Below, in pieces: positions 48,607 to 60,830 of a stretch of DNA of 64,000 nucleotides. Under the pieces are notes generated by a model that saw only the letters and a list, made by a program, of their open reading frames with translations, searched no databases and was not told the origin of the DNA. Position numbers and translations under genes: made by a program. Source of the stretch: Durusdinium trenchii. Its lineage: Eukaryota; Sar; Dinophyceae; Suessiales; Symbiodiniaceae. Each line of letters opens with the position of its first letter. Positions within the stretch are counted from its first letter, which is position 1. The stretch spans positions 135,723 through 199,722 of the forward strand of contig CAXAMN010006447.1 in assembly GCA_963970005.1 (NCBI GenBank), read 5' to 3'.

Positions 48607-51600
48607 TCAAAGCCTTGCCTTCGGCTTTGTCTTCAAAAGCGATACATCAATCAAGGAGTACTTGCCAGCTTTGCCAAAGGAACCGGTCATGTCAGGATAG
48701 TCCACATATCCATCCTCCTTACACGGTACGCGTTCACAAAGCATCACGAAGCCATCTCTGCAAGGCGGTTGACAAAGCCGGACTCAGAACAGAGAAACGC
48801 TTCTTAGGGGAGCTGTGGACTTGAAAGAGAAGAAACGCTTCCCATGATTTTTTTCAAAAAGTCCTGGCCCAGTCAGTCAGCAGTTTGAATAACAATCTGC
48901 TGTGAATGGGAACTGTCTGCATATTATGATATTCATGCATGTAAATGTAATGAAACTCATGAGTCTGACGAATGAGCCTCGTGGGTGTAGAAGCGCTCTC
49001 GGCTATAATGATTCAAAGGAGCTCCAACCTGTGGCAGCAGCACCCGCAGCACAAGCAAAACATAGCAAAACCTCGATCCATTGATTACATTTGTGTGTTC
49101 ATCCGTGCATCTGCGTGTGAGTGCCACACTGAAAGGTCACAGTCTATATATGAAGATCAAGTCATGTGCAAACCAACATCCACATCCATACTACCATGCC
49201 CACATCTGAACATCTCTCATAACTGCCGTCCCAGCCTGGATGCGCAGCGGCAAATCTGGGTTCGCTAAGAACCATCGGCCAAACGCTACCAAATCAAAAC
49301 AGTTGCCCACATGCTCGGAGGCTGTAGAAGGAAGAAAGCCACCTGTTGGGGGATCGAAATTGCGGACACTGCGTCTCACTCCTCGCGAGCCCTTCCTTGA
49401 AGGAAAAACGGTTCAAAACCAGCTAGACGACCTCGCACTACGCATCAGCAGACTTGCCGGGGTGAGTCCCACATTCAATCCAGTGATCAAGAGCTTGCAC
49501 CAACTGCAATCGACATTAATCGACTAAGCGCATACGGCCTGCAGCCATCAAAACACCCTTGTAGATCTTCCTGTACGTCATGGAGTTTGTCACCGGCATA
49601 TTGAAACCCGGGTCCTGAAAGGTAAGGAGCAACTCCCACTCCGATGACATGTCATGAATAATGGCTCCTTTTCCGCATCATCATCATGGCGGCCCCCAGA
49701 CCATCGCGGCTCCGTCAACAACAAATAGGCGAGGGGTAGACCATTTAGTCGCTCGATGGCCTAAGTTGTCACCTGTCGTGGCGGCTACAAAGAACACAAA
49801 ACAATACAAAAACAAAAACCTCAACCCGAAATAAACCAAGCAAGTCATGGCATGTATACAAAGCCATATGAAAGCAAGCGTCGTAGCGATACGTTACATT
49901 GCAGCCATCCGCATCCATCTGATTCTCCTCAGAAGTCTCCACTGTCTCCATCGGTGTGATCGAACTTAGTCTTTGATGCCACCTGTGTGGGTAGGAACAT
50001 ACACTCTAAGTATGTAATTCCAAGTGTGTCTTGGGTACAGTGTGACGCGGCCATGAAAATTGAGCCAAGACCAGCCGGAAAGTCATTGATAGGTGACACG
50101 ATGCTCTTTGTTAGGGAACCCGCTGTTATTTGCAACGAAGCGTCATCGCTGGCTCCGAAGAAATCAAAAGCGCCCGGTTGCGTCGGAGACAAACGCACGG
50201 CCACGCGTCCAGGACCCACCTCCTCTGAAACAGCCGCAACAACCTCCAAAAGAAGTCCTCAGAATAGCAGGAAGAATCACCGCAAATAAGTTGCCTGGCT
50301 GTTTCACATTTGCAGGCAAATTTCTGCATCGGTTTTCAGGAGTTCCACCATAGCCGTCCTCAGGCGCGCACTCAATCTAAGTTTTGTGACTTTGCAAAAC
50401 CCAGAGTCTACTGTCAAACCTCCGAGCACTGGTTTTGTGGCAGGCGCAATATTTTGTGGATGTCAAACCGCCCATTTCCGAGGCAGGTGCCACACTTGCA
50501 CCACTACCACCACACTTCCACCAACACAGGTCTTTGCTTGGCTTTAGCTGCTAGGTTCAAGCTTACAGTTGAAGAGCTAGAGAGGTGGGGACAACCAGAA
50601 TCGCAACAACTCCTTTCAGAAACCGTCCCCTTCAATGGAACGTTGTATTTTTCCGGCGTGCTAGCACGAACCAGAACTCAAAAAGAAATAACAAAAAGAC
50701 CAAACAGACTTGCATTGCTGCATAACACAAAATTTGTGTTGGGACACCAGGGCCAGCAAACACAAAACCAAAAGACCGTACGTACCAAGCGACAACAACT
50801 GTTTTGATTTCGTGATGCAAAAGGCATGCTTTCGAGCCACGGCTCAGTCCTCTTGTTGGTCCCAGTTCGAAGAAACCTCACGCCACGAATTCACACGACC
50901 ACAGACCACAGAAACCTCCCAACGTTGACGAGCATTGGTCAGGATGCGGAAACCCGAAGGGTGGGCTATAGCAATTAGCTACTGGCAACCGGGTAGTCTG
51001 GTGTGCAATTTTTTGCTGCAATCGGGCCGGGAAGTTTGAATACGTGGTAGGTATGATGTGGTGTATGATTCAGGGGTATGCTTTCGGGGTATCATTCGCA
51101 CATTTGCAATTGTAGTATTGTTGGATTGGCTGGACTTCCACCACTCGGCCACTTCTGCGCCTAGGCCTAGGCCCCCAAGCCTCACCAAAGACACCACCCT
51201 CCAGTGGCCCTCTGCAAGCCCCACGGCAACAACCACTATATTGGGATGGGTGGGAGGCTGTGTGGATGCGCGTGATTCGGGTATGAATCGGGCATTAACG
51301 GGTGTGGTTCGTATGGCCACTGAACTCTTCAAAAAAAACCGATCCTTTGGCCTTTCTTCCCAGGGAGAGCTCATGGGAACATTGGCACCCCTGCGACGTG
51401 AGCCTTTGCACTTCCCAGAAGAAGGCCAACAATTTTGGCCAAATTGAGTGCCCGTGGATCACAAAATTGCAAACGTCATGCACCATTGGTTCTTGGACAT
51501 CTACAAGGCACAAAACTCAACCAAAACACACCCTTTTGAGGGGCATGATTCAGGGGTATGATTCGAAGGCATGAATCGCTCAAGTTGAACTTCCCACCAC

Positions 51601-53314
51601 TATGGCATCAGGAAGTACACGCCCAAAAAATACAAACCCAAATAGCGTAAGTAGAAACTACCTAGAACGCAGAAGGGTTAAGGTTTCTTCGAGGAAGCTG
51701 GCAGCGACTGAGGGCAGGTTCCTACGTTTGTTGGAAGCTTAAATGGCAACTCCGAAAAACTGGTCCAGTAAGTAGCCATGCGCGCCATGGACTTCCACAC
51801 CTGCAAACGGTCGAAGGCATCTTGCTGAAAAAACGGAACTGTACATATATAGATATAGAAATGAATGTACAGTATATAAAGATAATGAAAATTTTACCAT
51901 GTACGGTGCCAGGAGGCACCATCAAAACCAGCTCTCATCGCATTTCGGGCAGCATGCCTGGTGGATCACAGCAGGACAGCAATACAGATGCATCGACCAA
52001 TCACGGCGGTGTTGGATCACAACATGCTAGCAGCTGCCACGTCATACTGGACATAAAGTGCGAGCTGTTTCCAAGCAGTTTCCATGCCTGTAATCTGACA
52101 CCACCCTTTCAAGTTCACAGGTCTCAAGCGCTCGTGGGGTGGCATTTAGGTCTTTGCGGCCCTGGCAAACATTGCGGCAGCCTGCTTGAAATTTAAATCA
52201 TTTCTGCCCCCTATGTTGCGATGTGGCATTCATAATTCACGCCTCTGGGTACACGTTCCAGGTTTTGCCCCGGATAGCTATTGCTGATGCGCTGACTGAT
52301 GGCATAGGGGCACCAACTGATGCTTTGAGCAGCGGATGCTGCTGCCAGCCTCGTGTGCACGCAACCGTGGTGAGAACACAATCCACAAAACTGAGTTGGG
52401 GACTAGGGTGCCCAACACGACCGGTGTGCCACAACCTCAAGTTTTTTACACGAACAGAATTTCCCGTAGCTGCAATGCCCCACAACCGTGGCCCTCGCTG
52501 GCAAAAAATGTGTCCTCCTTTGCTGTGCACTTTTTCCTGGATCAGGTACATCCGGCAAAATTTCGACGTCCACAAACGAGCTGCCACAGTCTACCACGTG
52601 CTAAGCCAGCTGCTGTGACTTGTCGCCAGGCAAGGACTTGCGCATCTGTCCATATACCGGGGGCCTCATTTTTTCAGAATCAAAAACTGTAAAATGGTGT
52701 TGGGGACCCTGGGCCGTGCGCCCGGTGATATGCACAGGACTCTGTGCTGATGTTGGTGGCTTCCGATATCAACAGGCCCCCTTTGGAGGCACGTTGTTCG
52801 TAGAACTCCGCACCTTGGATTCCGCGCAGCCACCCCACAGGAATCATAGCACAAGTACTTGCAACATTGCAAGTAAAAACAGGACCCCAGAATTTCCAAC
52901 GTCGAAGTTTATCTTAGCCAATGAGAAACGTCGAAGTTAAACTTGTACACCTCAGTGCGTCCAAGTTTTACTCATGTTAGTTGTCTTAAACAGAAAAGAC
53001 TCCGCAGAACGACGAAATTTAACCTGGTTAAACATAGACAGAAACAACGTCGAAGTTAAACTTAGCCTTTGAAGATTAGGGGGGGCCGGTCTTAAAGAAC
53101 ATCGCTCCAAGACACACATCGCTTGCGGCGCCATTTCAACTTCAGAAGCTCTCAGCCGAGTCAATGGAGCAAGCACCACACGGTGTTGCAACGAAACCAC
53201 GCCGCTGCCCAGCATCAATGGCCTCGAACGGCGCAATGTCCCACACAACGCACACTCAAAAAGAATTTGTCCCTCGCCAAGCTGCTCAAATAGCGGGCTT
53301 CGTGCCATGGCCAT
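48607..53314 (-). CDS. Old Yellow Enzyme family NADPH:flavin oxidoreductase, 12-oxophytodienoate-reductase-like
   Basis: FMN ene-reductase reducing alpha,beta-unsaturated carbonyls; the closest pattern is the plant OPR subgroup. Start ATG at 53,314 (MAMARSPLFEQLGEGQ), stop at 48,607. Exons read in order: QHRVVLAPLTRLRASE (53,230-53,120); AEFYEQRASKGGLLISEATN (52,810); PGIWTDAQVLAWRQVTAA (52,670); EKVHSKGGHIFCQ (52,545); LWHTGRVGHP (52,440); SVSASAIAIRGKTWNVY (52,270); ATPRALETCELERVVSDYR (52,130); HAARNAMRAGFD (51,950); GVEVHGAHGYLLDQFF (51,800); TNKRTE (50,860); TPENRCR (50,345); LLLEVVAAVSEEVGPGRVAV and RLSP (50,250-50,150); DTLGITYLE (50,030); YRKIYKGVLMAAG (49,580); FDLVAFGRWFLANPDLPLR (49,280); EDGYVDYPDM (48,700). 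HGAHGYL carries the His-His pair of OPR-type enzymes. Most exons are under 120 bp. An insert (ILFECALCGTLRRSRPLM) precedes RVVLAP. Confidence 0.9.
51650..51722 (+). repeat. Dispersed repeat, diverged copy of 14,520-14,645
   Basis: CTACCTAGAACGCAGAAGGG, TTCTTCGAGGAAGCTGGCAG and GAGGGCAGG in the same order as at 14.5 kb. Intronic within the oxidoreductase gene. Confidence 0.6.
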
Positions 53315-53399
53315 GACGTGGAGAAAAAGGAAAACGCCCACCAGAAAAGAATGTCCAACTATTTTCAATTAAGTGTCCTATTGGTTTCCCTCGACAACA

Positions 53400-56300
53400 C
53401 TTCCGGTGATTGATGCTGTTTGCCAGCGCAACGCGTGGGACATGTTGAACATGACGACGTGGCTGCCTCTTGAAGTGCGACATGCCCGCAGACACGCCAG
53501 CAGCCAGCATTTATGCCAATGTCATGGGCCAAAAAAACGTGACACTACCGTCTGGTTTGATAGATTCAACCTTACCAAACACGGTCGTTGTCCCATCGAT
53601 TCAACCAGCAACACCACGCAAAAGAGAAATTCTCAAATGCCAAACGCACATGGACAAAAAATTCCTTCACTTGAATGTTTTTCTATATAAGTGGTGGTTA
53701 GTTATACAAGGATTTGATGATGGAAAGTCCGGTGCCTCAGCGACCGAAAAAGGAAGTTGGCTGAGCAGTGGCAACATCCCCCGGCCAAAAACAAATGTTA
53801 CCCTGCGGGGATGGAGGCGTGGTAGTCGGCAGAGGACCGCAAGATGCTGCCAAAAAAAATCGTTTTAGTGCAAGCGCCTGCAGGCCGCAACTGGCCTGTT
53901 GTTCTTCCCCAGTTCGCCCATCCATTGGCCGAGAACTTGGTGAGATACCCTGCTGCCACCGGCACACCGGCTTCAGAGCAAGAAAGCAACTGCAAACCAC
54001 AATTCCCCAAAACAACACAAGCCGGGCAAAAGGCATGTCACCACAACACAAAAACAAAACAACCACGCAACACCAGCTCGATTCAAACGTGGGCACTGGG
54101 TGGTGGTCGGGCGCACCCCTTGAGAGGGCAACAGGCCATCATGGTGAGAAACCCTCTTTGCTGCGTTTGGCATGTGCAAGTCTGGAAAGCTGTGTTGTAG
54201 TGTTGGTTTGATTGGACAACCCGTGGGTTGGTTGCAGGTTTTTTTCGGGGCTCCTTGTCGCCCACCGGTGCTACGCCATTGGGACAAGTGTCGCCCCCAG
54301 ATGAGCACTGTCTTGGGAGCGACTTCAGCCGGGAGATGTGGCAAAGGGCGGCAGGTTGCAATCAAGGTGCCTCCTGGTCGAACAGACTGGATGCAAACGG
54401 GTAGAAAACCAGCACGGCTGACGAGAGCCTGGGCCGGCCCTGCCCAAGAACCTTCACTGGCGAAACGACGTGAAGGCAAATGTGAAAGTGTGGGTTCACT
54501 GCGTTTTATTAATGTTTAGGGGTGGGGCGTATGGAATGTGAGAGCAGAAGCGTTTGGTTGGTGCAGCGCACGCCTTGCAAGACTTGAGGCGCTTGTTAGC
54601 GTGGGTCGTTTGGGCGGCGGGGCTTGGCCATCCCCAAACGAGGCCCATGGGCTGGCCAAACCCGCTCATGCTCAGCAGGTCGTCTGGTGGGTTTTCCTTG
54701 GCTGTCTTCCACACTGGTGCGTGCGTCCTGTGACAGAAGCACTAGTACCACATCGCTGTCTGGTGGATGCTATGGAACCGGGCGTGGGCCGTGCTCTGTA
54801 CCCTCCGCGGCTTCGTAAGATTTGTTCTTGTGTCTGTTTTGCATTGGGCGTATGAAGGTGCAATTCAACGAAGGTTCCAACTTGCATCAAATTGTAACAT
54901 CCACATAGCTGGGGGTGCTTGTTTGCACGCGCGGGCGCCCCGATGTTGTCCAACATATGTAATTTTTGTTGGCGGTCCTTGCAACTGGATGAATTCCGGG
55001 CAAGTAACTATAATTGTTTGCTGCACCTGATGCACCGAGGGTGGGAAGCGGTCATGGAACCAGAGCACCGCCCTCCCGACGGATTTGCAAACGGCTATTC
55101 TAGGTCTCTCTCACCCTTCGCAGCACGAATTGGGGCCATGCCTCTTGTCACTGCCCGTGACCATTTTGGCCTACATCCGTTTTCGCTTCCCTACCCTGCA
55201 TCCACTCTCGCTCTGCGCCTCGCGTTTTCCAGCCTGTTCATCGCATCCTTGCTTCCAAGCCGCGAACTGTCACCAACAGCATCATCACGATTGGTGAGAA
55301 TTTCCTCTGGCTGCTGTCCTCGTAAGGCAGCTGATCCTGAACACGTTACCGCTCATTTATCAAAGAGGGGACGCTCACAACCCCCACAGTTAAAGCACTG
55401 GATGCTTTCAGTTACGGGCTGGCGGGTAGGGACGGCGGAGCCCATCGTCCACCAATGCACAATCCCAAGCCAATGATGACGACGCTGTCTAATACTGATC
55501 CGCCGCTCACACTTATGACGACATACCCGTGGAACCACAACACCACGCCTGGTGCAAAAGAACCCACCTGGAAAAAAATGATGCGTCACACTGCTTTTCT
55601 CTTTTTCATGGGCGTCATGCGCCCGCAGGGATTATCATAGTTTCCGTGTGAAGGACGAACATGACCGAAAAACCGTGAACTGACAGGAAATTTGGAAAAA
55701 AGGACATGAGGGAAACACAAAGCGCGTGAGCGTCTTCAGTAACCAAATCGACTTGCTGCTGACTTCTCTGTTCCCCGGCCCTCCGGATATAAAATGTCTC
55801 AACCGGCAAGGTACACTGAGAAACTCGAGCGCAACCACGAACTGACGAGCAACCAACTGATCCCTCAAGGCTTGTTTCCTGCAGCACCGGCTGAAAAGGC
55901 TGCGGTCGAACAAAAAACGATGAAAATGGGCGCCCAGTTTTTCAATGACTGGCCAAAAAGGGCTGGTCTCGAGCTGACTTCATGTGAAAACGCGCAGCTC
56001 CTACAGTCGCAGGGTTGAAAAAGCCTGCGAAATAGCGTGCGAATTGGAGCGTCCAAGCCCCACCGCCCTGAGTCCGCAAGGGGTATGCACGAGTTCGCAA
56101 AAGCCCGCAAGAGTTCCCAACAATTCGCAAGAAATACGTGATTTTGACCGACTAAACATCCCCTTTTGGAGTTCACAAAAATTTCCATTGCGCTGGATGA
56201 AAGCGTGGCATCTGGACACCATGGCCTTCTCGCATTTCGCAGGGCCACACTGTCAGAAACAGAGGGAGTCAGCGGCAAAGCGCGGCAAGGCCGTTTGGGT

Positions 56301-56465
56301 TGGGAGTAGGTTTCACCCTAGCCCTGAACTGCAAAGATCCAGTCAACCATTGCTCGGGTACATAATAACGCCTTCTGCCCCACATTCGGAGAAACAACAT
56401 GTTTTTTTTTTGTCGCAGTGTTCGCCTGATCCTTGTATCCTGGTGTCTCAAACGCACGCTTTTAT
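53400..56465. other. No gene recognised
   Basis: Several frames of 100-170 codons are open on both strands but overlap each other and lack family motifs. A/C-rich tracts (CACAACACAAAAACAAAAC at 54,042) resemble the G/T-rich part of the retroposon family in reverse orientation and may be old copies. Confidence 0.3.
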
Positions 56466-56490
56466 GAGGCCATCTCCCATTTTCTATAAA

Positions 56491-56619
56491 ATTGTTGGGT
56501 GTCGTTTTGGGGGCTTTTGTTGTTGGTTTCTGCCTGCCGCTTGGTTCGTATCTCTTGTTACTAGCCTAAGGTGACTTGTGCATCCTCTGCACACATAGCG
56601 CCTCGACCCGTGCAAAAAT
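56491..56619 (+). mobile_element. Retroposon copy A (about 130 bp)
   Basis: G/T-rich 5' part, then CTTGGTTCGTATCTCTTG, CTAGCCTAAGGTGACTTGTG, CATCCTCTGCACACATAGCG and CTCGACCCGTGCAAAAA. Flanks TCCCATTTTCTATAAAAT (56,474) and TCCCATTTTCTACAAAGT (56,623) look like a target duplication with two mismatches. Confidence 0.75.
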
Positions 56620-57039
56620 ATTTCCCATTTTCTACAAAGTCTGAGTCGGCGCTCTGAGCATCAAGGTTTTCAGGCCACTTGCCGAAACTCATGGAAATTT
56701 TTGCGATACTGTGCATGATAGGCAAACCCACCAGGAGTCCCGCGCCATGATCAAGCTAGAATCCTGCAGAACATTACGGTACCTGTCCAGTGCCTCCCCA
56801 CGCACAGGCGTCCCCAAGTTTCCACCCATCATTCTTGACCGAGTTTGCAGGAACTTGTCCAATCTCAAGGCTCAATTATTGAAACCAGCCTTGGCAATCA
56901 TTGCCAAGAATTCGACACATTCACGAAGGACAAAAAAATCCAACAACGGATGGAGCCAAACTCGCGCGGCACCTTGTGCAGCACACCCAGTTTTGCAGTT
57001 GCCGGCCCCCGTTCAGGTCTGGGCCATCAAACTCTGGGA

Positions 57040-57062
57040 TTTTTTTTGCACGAGTGGAGCTG
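57040..57062 (-). mobile_element. Retroposon fragment H (3' end only)
   Basis: Minus strand ends CTCCACTCGTGC followed by eight or more A: just the last bases of the family with an A-tail, an extreme 5' truncation. Confidence 0.45.
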
Positions 57063-57337
57063 CCGTACAGTACGTGCAATGGCAAAAGCTCCAAACTGTG
57101 CATTATGATGCTTGCAGCACGATGGCAAGACCATGGTTTTGTCCCAGCTTTCAGGTGGCTGTTGCTGTGATTAGCCACCTCATCGGCTGCCAAGACGAAA
57201 GCGAATGCACGGTCAAAAGGGACGAAGTTCCGGCCTCCGAAAACAGCGAAGCAGTCAACTCTAAAGTGACAAACGAGAGAGAACGACGCCCTCTACTGGC
57301 CTGCTTTCCGTGCAGTTGCCCAGGATTGACAGTGCGA

Positions 57338-57509
57338 GTTTTTGGGGTTTTGGTTTGTGGGTTTGTGTTTTTTTGCTTCTTGTTTTTGCCTGGTCGGTGG
57401 TGTTGGGCCTCATGGTTCGTAACTCTCTCTTTACTAGCTTAAGGTGACTTGTGCATCCTCTGCACACATAGCGTCTCGACCCGTGCCCAAAAAAAAAAAA
57501 AAAAAAAAA
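57338..57509 (+). mobile_element. Retroposon copy B (172 bp with A21 tail)
   Basis: Same 3' module as copy A, ending CTCGACCCGTGCCC and a 21-base A-run (57,489-57,509). Flanked by CAGGATTGACAGTGCGA (57,321-57,337) and CAGGATTGACAGCGCGA (57,510-57,526), a 17-bp target duplication with one mismatch. The A-tail and duplication show insertion by target-primed reverse transcription. Confidence 0.9.
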
Positions 57510-57565
57510 CAGGATTGACAGCGCGATGCCTCCGGCCAGTCATATTGGACCCGTTTACCCTTGTT

Positions 57566-57618
57566 GTTTTGCACGAGTGGAGACGCCATGTGTGGAGATT
57601 GCACAGGTCATCTTACGC
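57566..57618 (-). mobile_element. Retroposon copy C (3' module, inverted)
   Basis: Minus strand GCGTAAGATGACCTGTGCAA, then CACACATGGCGTCTCCACTC and GTGCAAAAC. Its 5' limit is not defined. Confidence 0.65.
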
Positions 57619-58116
57619 GATGCAGCATTGAGTCACTGGCCAAGATGCGAGAACGAGAAAAGAAAAACACAAACACAACACAACACAAACAACCGAAGCA
57701 GCCTGGCCGCATGTGGCTCAAGCGGGTCCTGTGGACCAGAAAAGAGTGAGAAAGGTGACACATGGCTGCGAATTTGGAAAGAAGGCTTCTCAGTACTGTT
57801 GGACAGTGCAAGCTTTGTTTCTCTTCGTACAAACTTCTTCATTCAGCGCTGCCAAGCGCCCTGGTTTTTGAACGCTTTGCTGGGCATTGCATTTGGAACA
57901 CGCCGAAGCAGAGCTTACGGCGTTGTGCAGTTTGCTACGAGGCAGGCATCACCACGGTGCTGAGTCAACCTTTTCCTCAGCACAGCCTGTGAAAAGGTAA
58001 AACACTCTGTGTGAAGAAGTGGGCAACTAGCTTGCAGTTTGTAGGTCGTTGATGGATGCAACGTGCAATGCCCCAAGCCTACAACAAGGTGAAACCGTCG
58101 TTACTCTGTGCAAAAG

Positions 58117-58544
58117 TCACCAAAAAGACTGTACACTGTGACTCGTCCAGGACCGACACTGAGGTGCCCGCCTGGGATCTGTCTGACTAGCCTGTCCCTT
58201 TTGTACAATTCGTCTCGAAGGCGGCAGTGAAGCCCATCCGCCAGAACCGACACTGAGGCGCCAGCCTGCGGCTGGCTCGTTCGTGTAGGCTAAGTGTAAG
58301 CTTCTACGCAACTCCTCATCGAAATCGACTGAATTGAATGCTTGACTGTCTTCTCCGTCCGACGGGAGCATATTGATCCACTCTGAGGGGAGTTTGAAAA
58401 AGTCTGGGATGCATCTTTCTGTGGCCGATCCTGATGGATGGCTTGTGTCCTGAGAGCTCGATATGAGTCAGTGCGAAACATCTCAAAGACGTAAGGGGCA
58501 AGGATGGCGCCCCGGTATGGCACCTGAGACATTGGTAAGGACAA
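58117..58544 (-). CDS. Minus-strand coding fragment, unrecognised
   Basis: The pieces ILAPYVFEMFRTDSYRALRT (about 58,500), SDGEDSQAFNSVDFDEELRR and LHLAYTNEPAAGWRLSVGSG (58,365-58,260) have normal protein composition in two frames. No domain is recognised and no end is defined. Confidence 0.35.
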
Positions 58545-58832
58545 ACACAGCTGTCGGGCATCTTGGGCAGGGACGCCACTCTGGAAGTTGCCGCTTGGTG
58601 TGACACACCTCCATGCACTGTCGAACTACCAGGTTGTAGTGTGTGTGCTTGCAGAGGTGTCCCTTATGGGGTCTCTAAGGGGTTCTCAAGTGTCTGGATG
58701 GAGGAGGTCTGCCTCACAGCCGAACATGTCAAGCGCGGTGACCGTGGGCAGAAAGTCCACAATGTTGTCTTCTAGTTCATCAAATCGGCTATATCGAAAA
58801 GGCCATTTCACCGAGCACGAAATGTTCTCGCC

Positions 58833-59155
58833 GAGAGCTGTGCGTAAGTCAAACAGCCTTTTCGCGTGGAAAACCGATTAAGCCGATAAATCTGATAAGG
58901 ACTTGATGGCGACGTACTGAGTGCAAAGGTTGAATTCATTGCCCCTTGTCTCACCTTGTTTCACCTTTTTCTGCTGGCTGACACAGGCGGCTCGAGGTAC
59001 GAACCTGGCCTTCGGTTTGGGTGGGGTTTGGCTTTGTTGCTTTGTTGTGGTTTGTTCCGGTTTCGCTTTGCCGCTTGGTTCGTACCTCTCTCATCACTAG
59101 CCTAAGATGACTTGTGCATCCTCTGCACGCATAGCGACTCGACCCGTGCAACAAA
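58833..59155 (+). mobile_element. Retroposon copy D (323 bp)
   Basis: Ends with the shared module (CTTGGTTCGTACCTCTCTCA ... CTCGACCCGTGCAACAAA). Flanked by GAGCACGAAATGTTCTCGCC (58,813-58,832) and GAGCACGAAATGTTCCCGCC (59,156-59,175), a 20-bp duplication with one mismatch. Its first 160 bp are unlike the other copies. Confidence 0.85.
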
Positions 59156-59733
59156 GAGCACGAAATGTTCCCGCCATACGCCGAAGCATATCTAAGCCAA
59201 TGAAGAGGCTCGGGCATTTTGGTCGGACAAGCTGTGACTGACTGTACTAGATGCGGTGGGCGTGCATTTGGACTATGTCTCTGATTTATCTGCTCGAGAT
59301 TTTTAAGGTTCTTGGCTTTAACGCGACAAACGAAAGGGCAAGTTCATTGCCAGCAGTGCATCCTTTAGGTGTTCTTCAGGGTGTTTGACTCAAAATTGTC
59401 CCTGGCTGTTTGTCAATGCAAAGACGAAGGAAGAGCAAGACTTCGCCTAAACCGGTTGACTCTAGCAATGATTGGCTATTCTAGTTAGTGGTGCTTGCGA
59501 ATAATTGTCTAGTGAGTGGCTAGGATGCTCTTCATCACTCTCATCGACTGCTGTGTGATCGAGTACCAGCCAGAGGGGACACTGCTTGTGGGAGCCGTTG
59601 GGTTCGTGCCTTTGAGTTGTCTTCCAAAGGGGCATGGACAGAGACACGGTCAATGTCCGATGCCTCAGAGGGACAGCAACCCCCTAGTTGCTCCGGAAAG
59701 AGTCGGTGGGTTCTTTGGCAACTGCTCGCCACC

Positions 59734-60830
59734 TTGTTTTTGCTAATGGGCTTAAAACCGCGCGTGTAGTGAAACTGATTTATCATACAGTCCTTTGGGG
59801 GGCAAGAACACACACAAACACACGCGTTGGAATATGGAAGATGGGGACACGGGGGGTGGGGTTAGGGGGAGGGGGGGTTGGGTGGGGGCTAGTGATGTTC
59901 ATGTTGTGTGAATGTTTATTAGGAAGCCACACATGCACACGCTGTGGAAGAGGGTGGGAGTGGCAGTGAAGTACACTGGACCTGATCAAAAACACCAAGT
60001 CCCTCTCTCACGTTCAAGTGTGCGAGCGACGACGAGCACACTATGGCACGGAGTGCAGGTATTGGGCTTGAGCCAAATGAATTAAGCGGCAGCTGACTGA
60101 AGAGAATGTATGTACAAGTAACTGCGGACAAAAGGTGCTACACACGTATAGCGTAGACACGCCTAGGGGAACCTAGGACCCTACAAAACACAGGGGGCCA
60201 AAGTTTAAAGACGTTGCATGTTCAGTGCATCATAGCGCGTACGAAGATAAAGCCAGACACACACACCGGTACGCGCAGGTGGTTGGGGTGTGTCAGTTTT
60301 TTTTTAAACGTCGACGCGTGGAAACTTGGCTTGGTGGTTACCGACTGCTTGTTTATTCCGAAGTTTTTCCGTTCGGGGGATTGTCAGATGCTTGACGTCA
60401 GGAGAGCTGCTCATCCACACCGGTGCCATTGATGGTATGTGGCGTTTGTGTAAGGAGCCGGTCCCCACCACCAGAATAAAGACGATCTTCTGACGAAGCT
60501 GGGTCAGAAGTTGTCCCACAGACTGTGATGATGATGCTGGAGGATGAAAAAGCGCGCCTCTTTTTGGCACGAAACCACAGTTTCGTAGCACTTCGATGTC
60601 AAAACATCAATGACCACGTGAAGTTTTGACAAATGTCTTCAACCGCACGCGCGGAAACGAGCCCGGCGGGTTGTTTTTGTTTTGGTTGCTGTGTTGTTTG
60701 GGGGTTTGGTTGTTTTGATTTTTCTATGTCGGTCTTGGTGTTTCTTCTACTGCAACCTGGATTGTAACTCTCTTTACTAGCATAAGATGACCTGTGCAAC
60801 CTCTGCACACATGGCGTCTCCGTGCAAAAA
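59734..60830 (+). mobile_element. Retroposon copy E (1.1 kb)
   Basis: The shared module lies at its end (ATTGTAACTCTCTTTACTAG, ATAAGATGACCTGTGCAACC, GCGTCTCCGTGCAAAAA). TCTTTGGCAACTGCTCGCCACC (59,712-59,733) and TCTTTGGCAACTGCTCGCTACC (60,831-60,852) form a 22-bp duplication with one mismatch. The interior includes the G-run repeat at 59,838-59,905 and no recognised protein. Confidence 0.75.
59838..59905 (+). repeat. G-run repeat, copy 2
   Basis: GATGGGGACACGGGGGGTGG, then GGTTAGGGGGAGGGGGGGTT and GGGTGGGGGCTAGTGATGTT. Homologous in reverse orientation to 10,262-10,345. Confidence 0.75.

Noticed and set aside
54000..54080. A/C-rich tract as another retroposon copy
   Set aside because: Resembles the G/T-rich part in reverse, but the diagnostic CTAGCCTAAGGTGACTTGTG module is absent.
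56711..57442. 243-codon plus-strand open frame
   Set aside because: It runs into retroposon copy B (its C-terminal Phe/Trp/Cys-rich part is the G/T tract) and crosses fragment H. No motif.
57706..57724. GGCCGCATGTGGCTCAAG as a spliced-leader relic of a retroposed cDNA
   Set aside because: The match is only convincing over TGGCTCAAG, and it is not at the 5' end of any retroposon.
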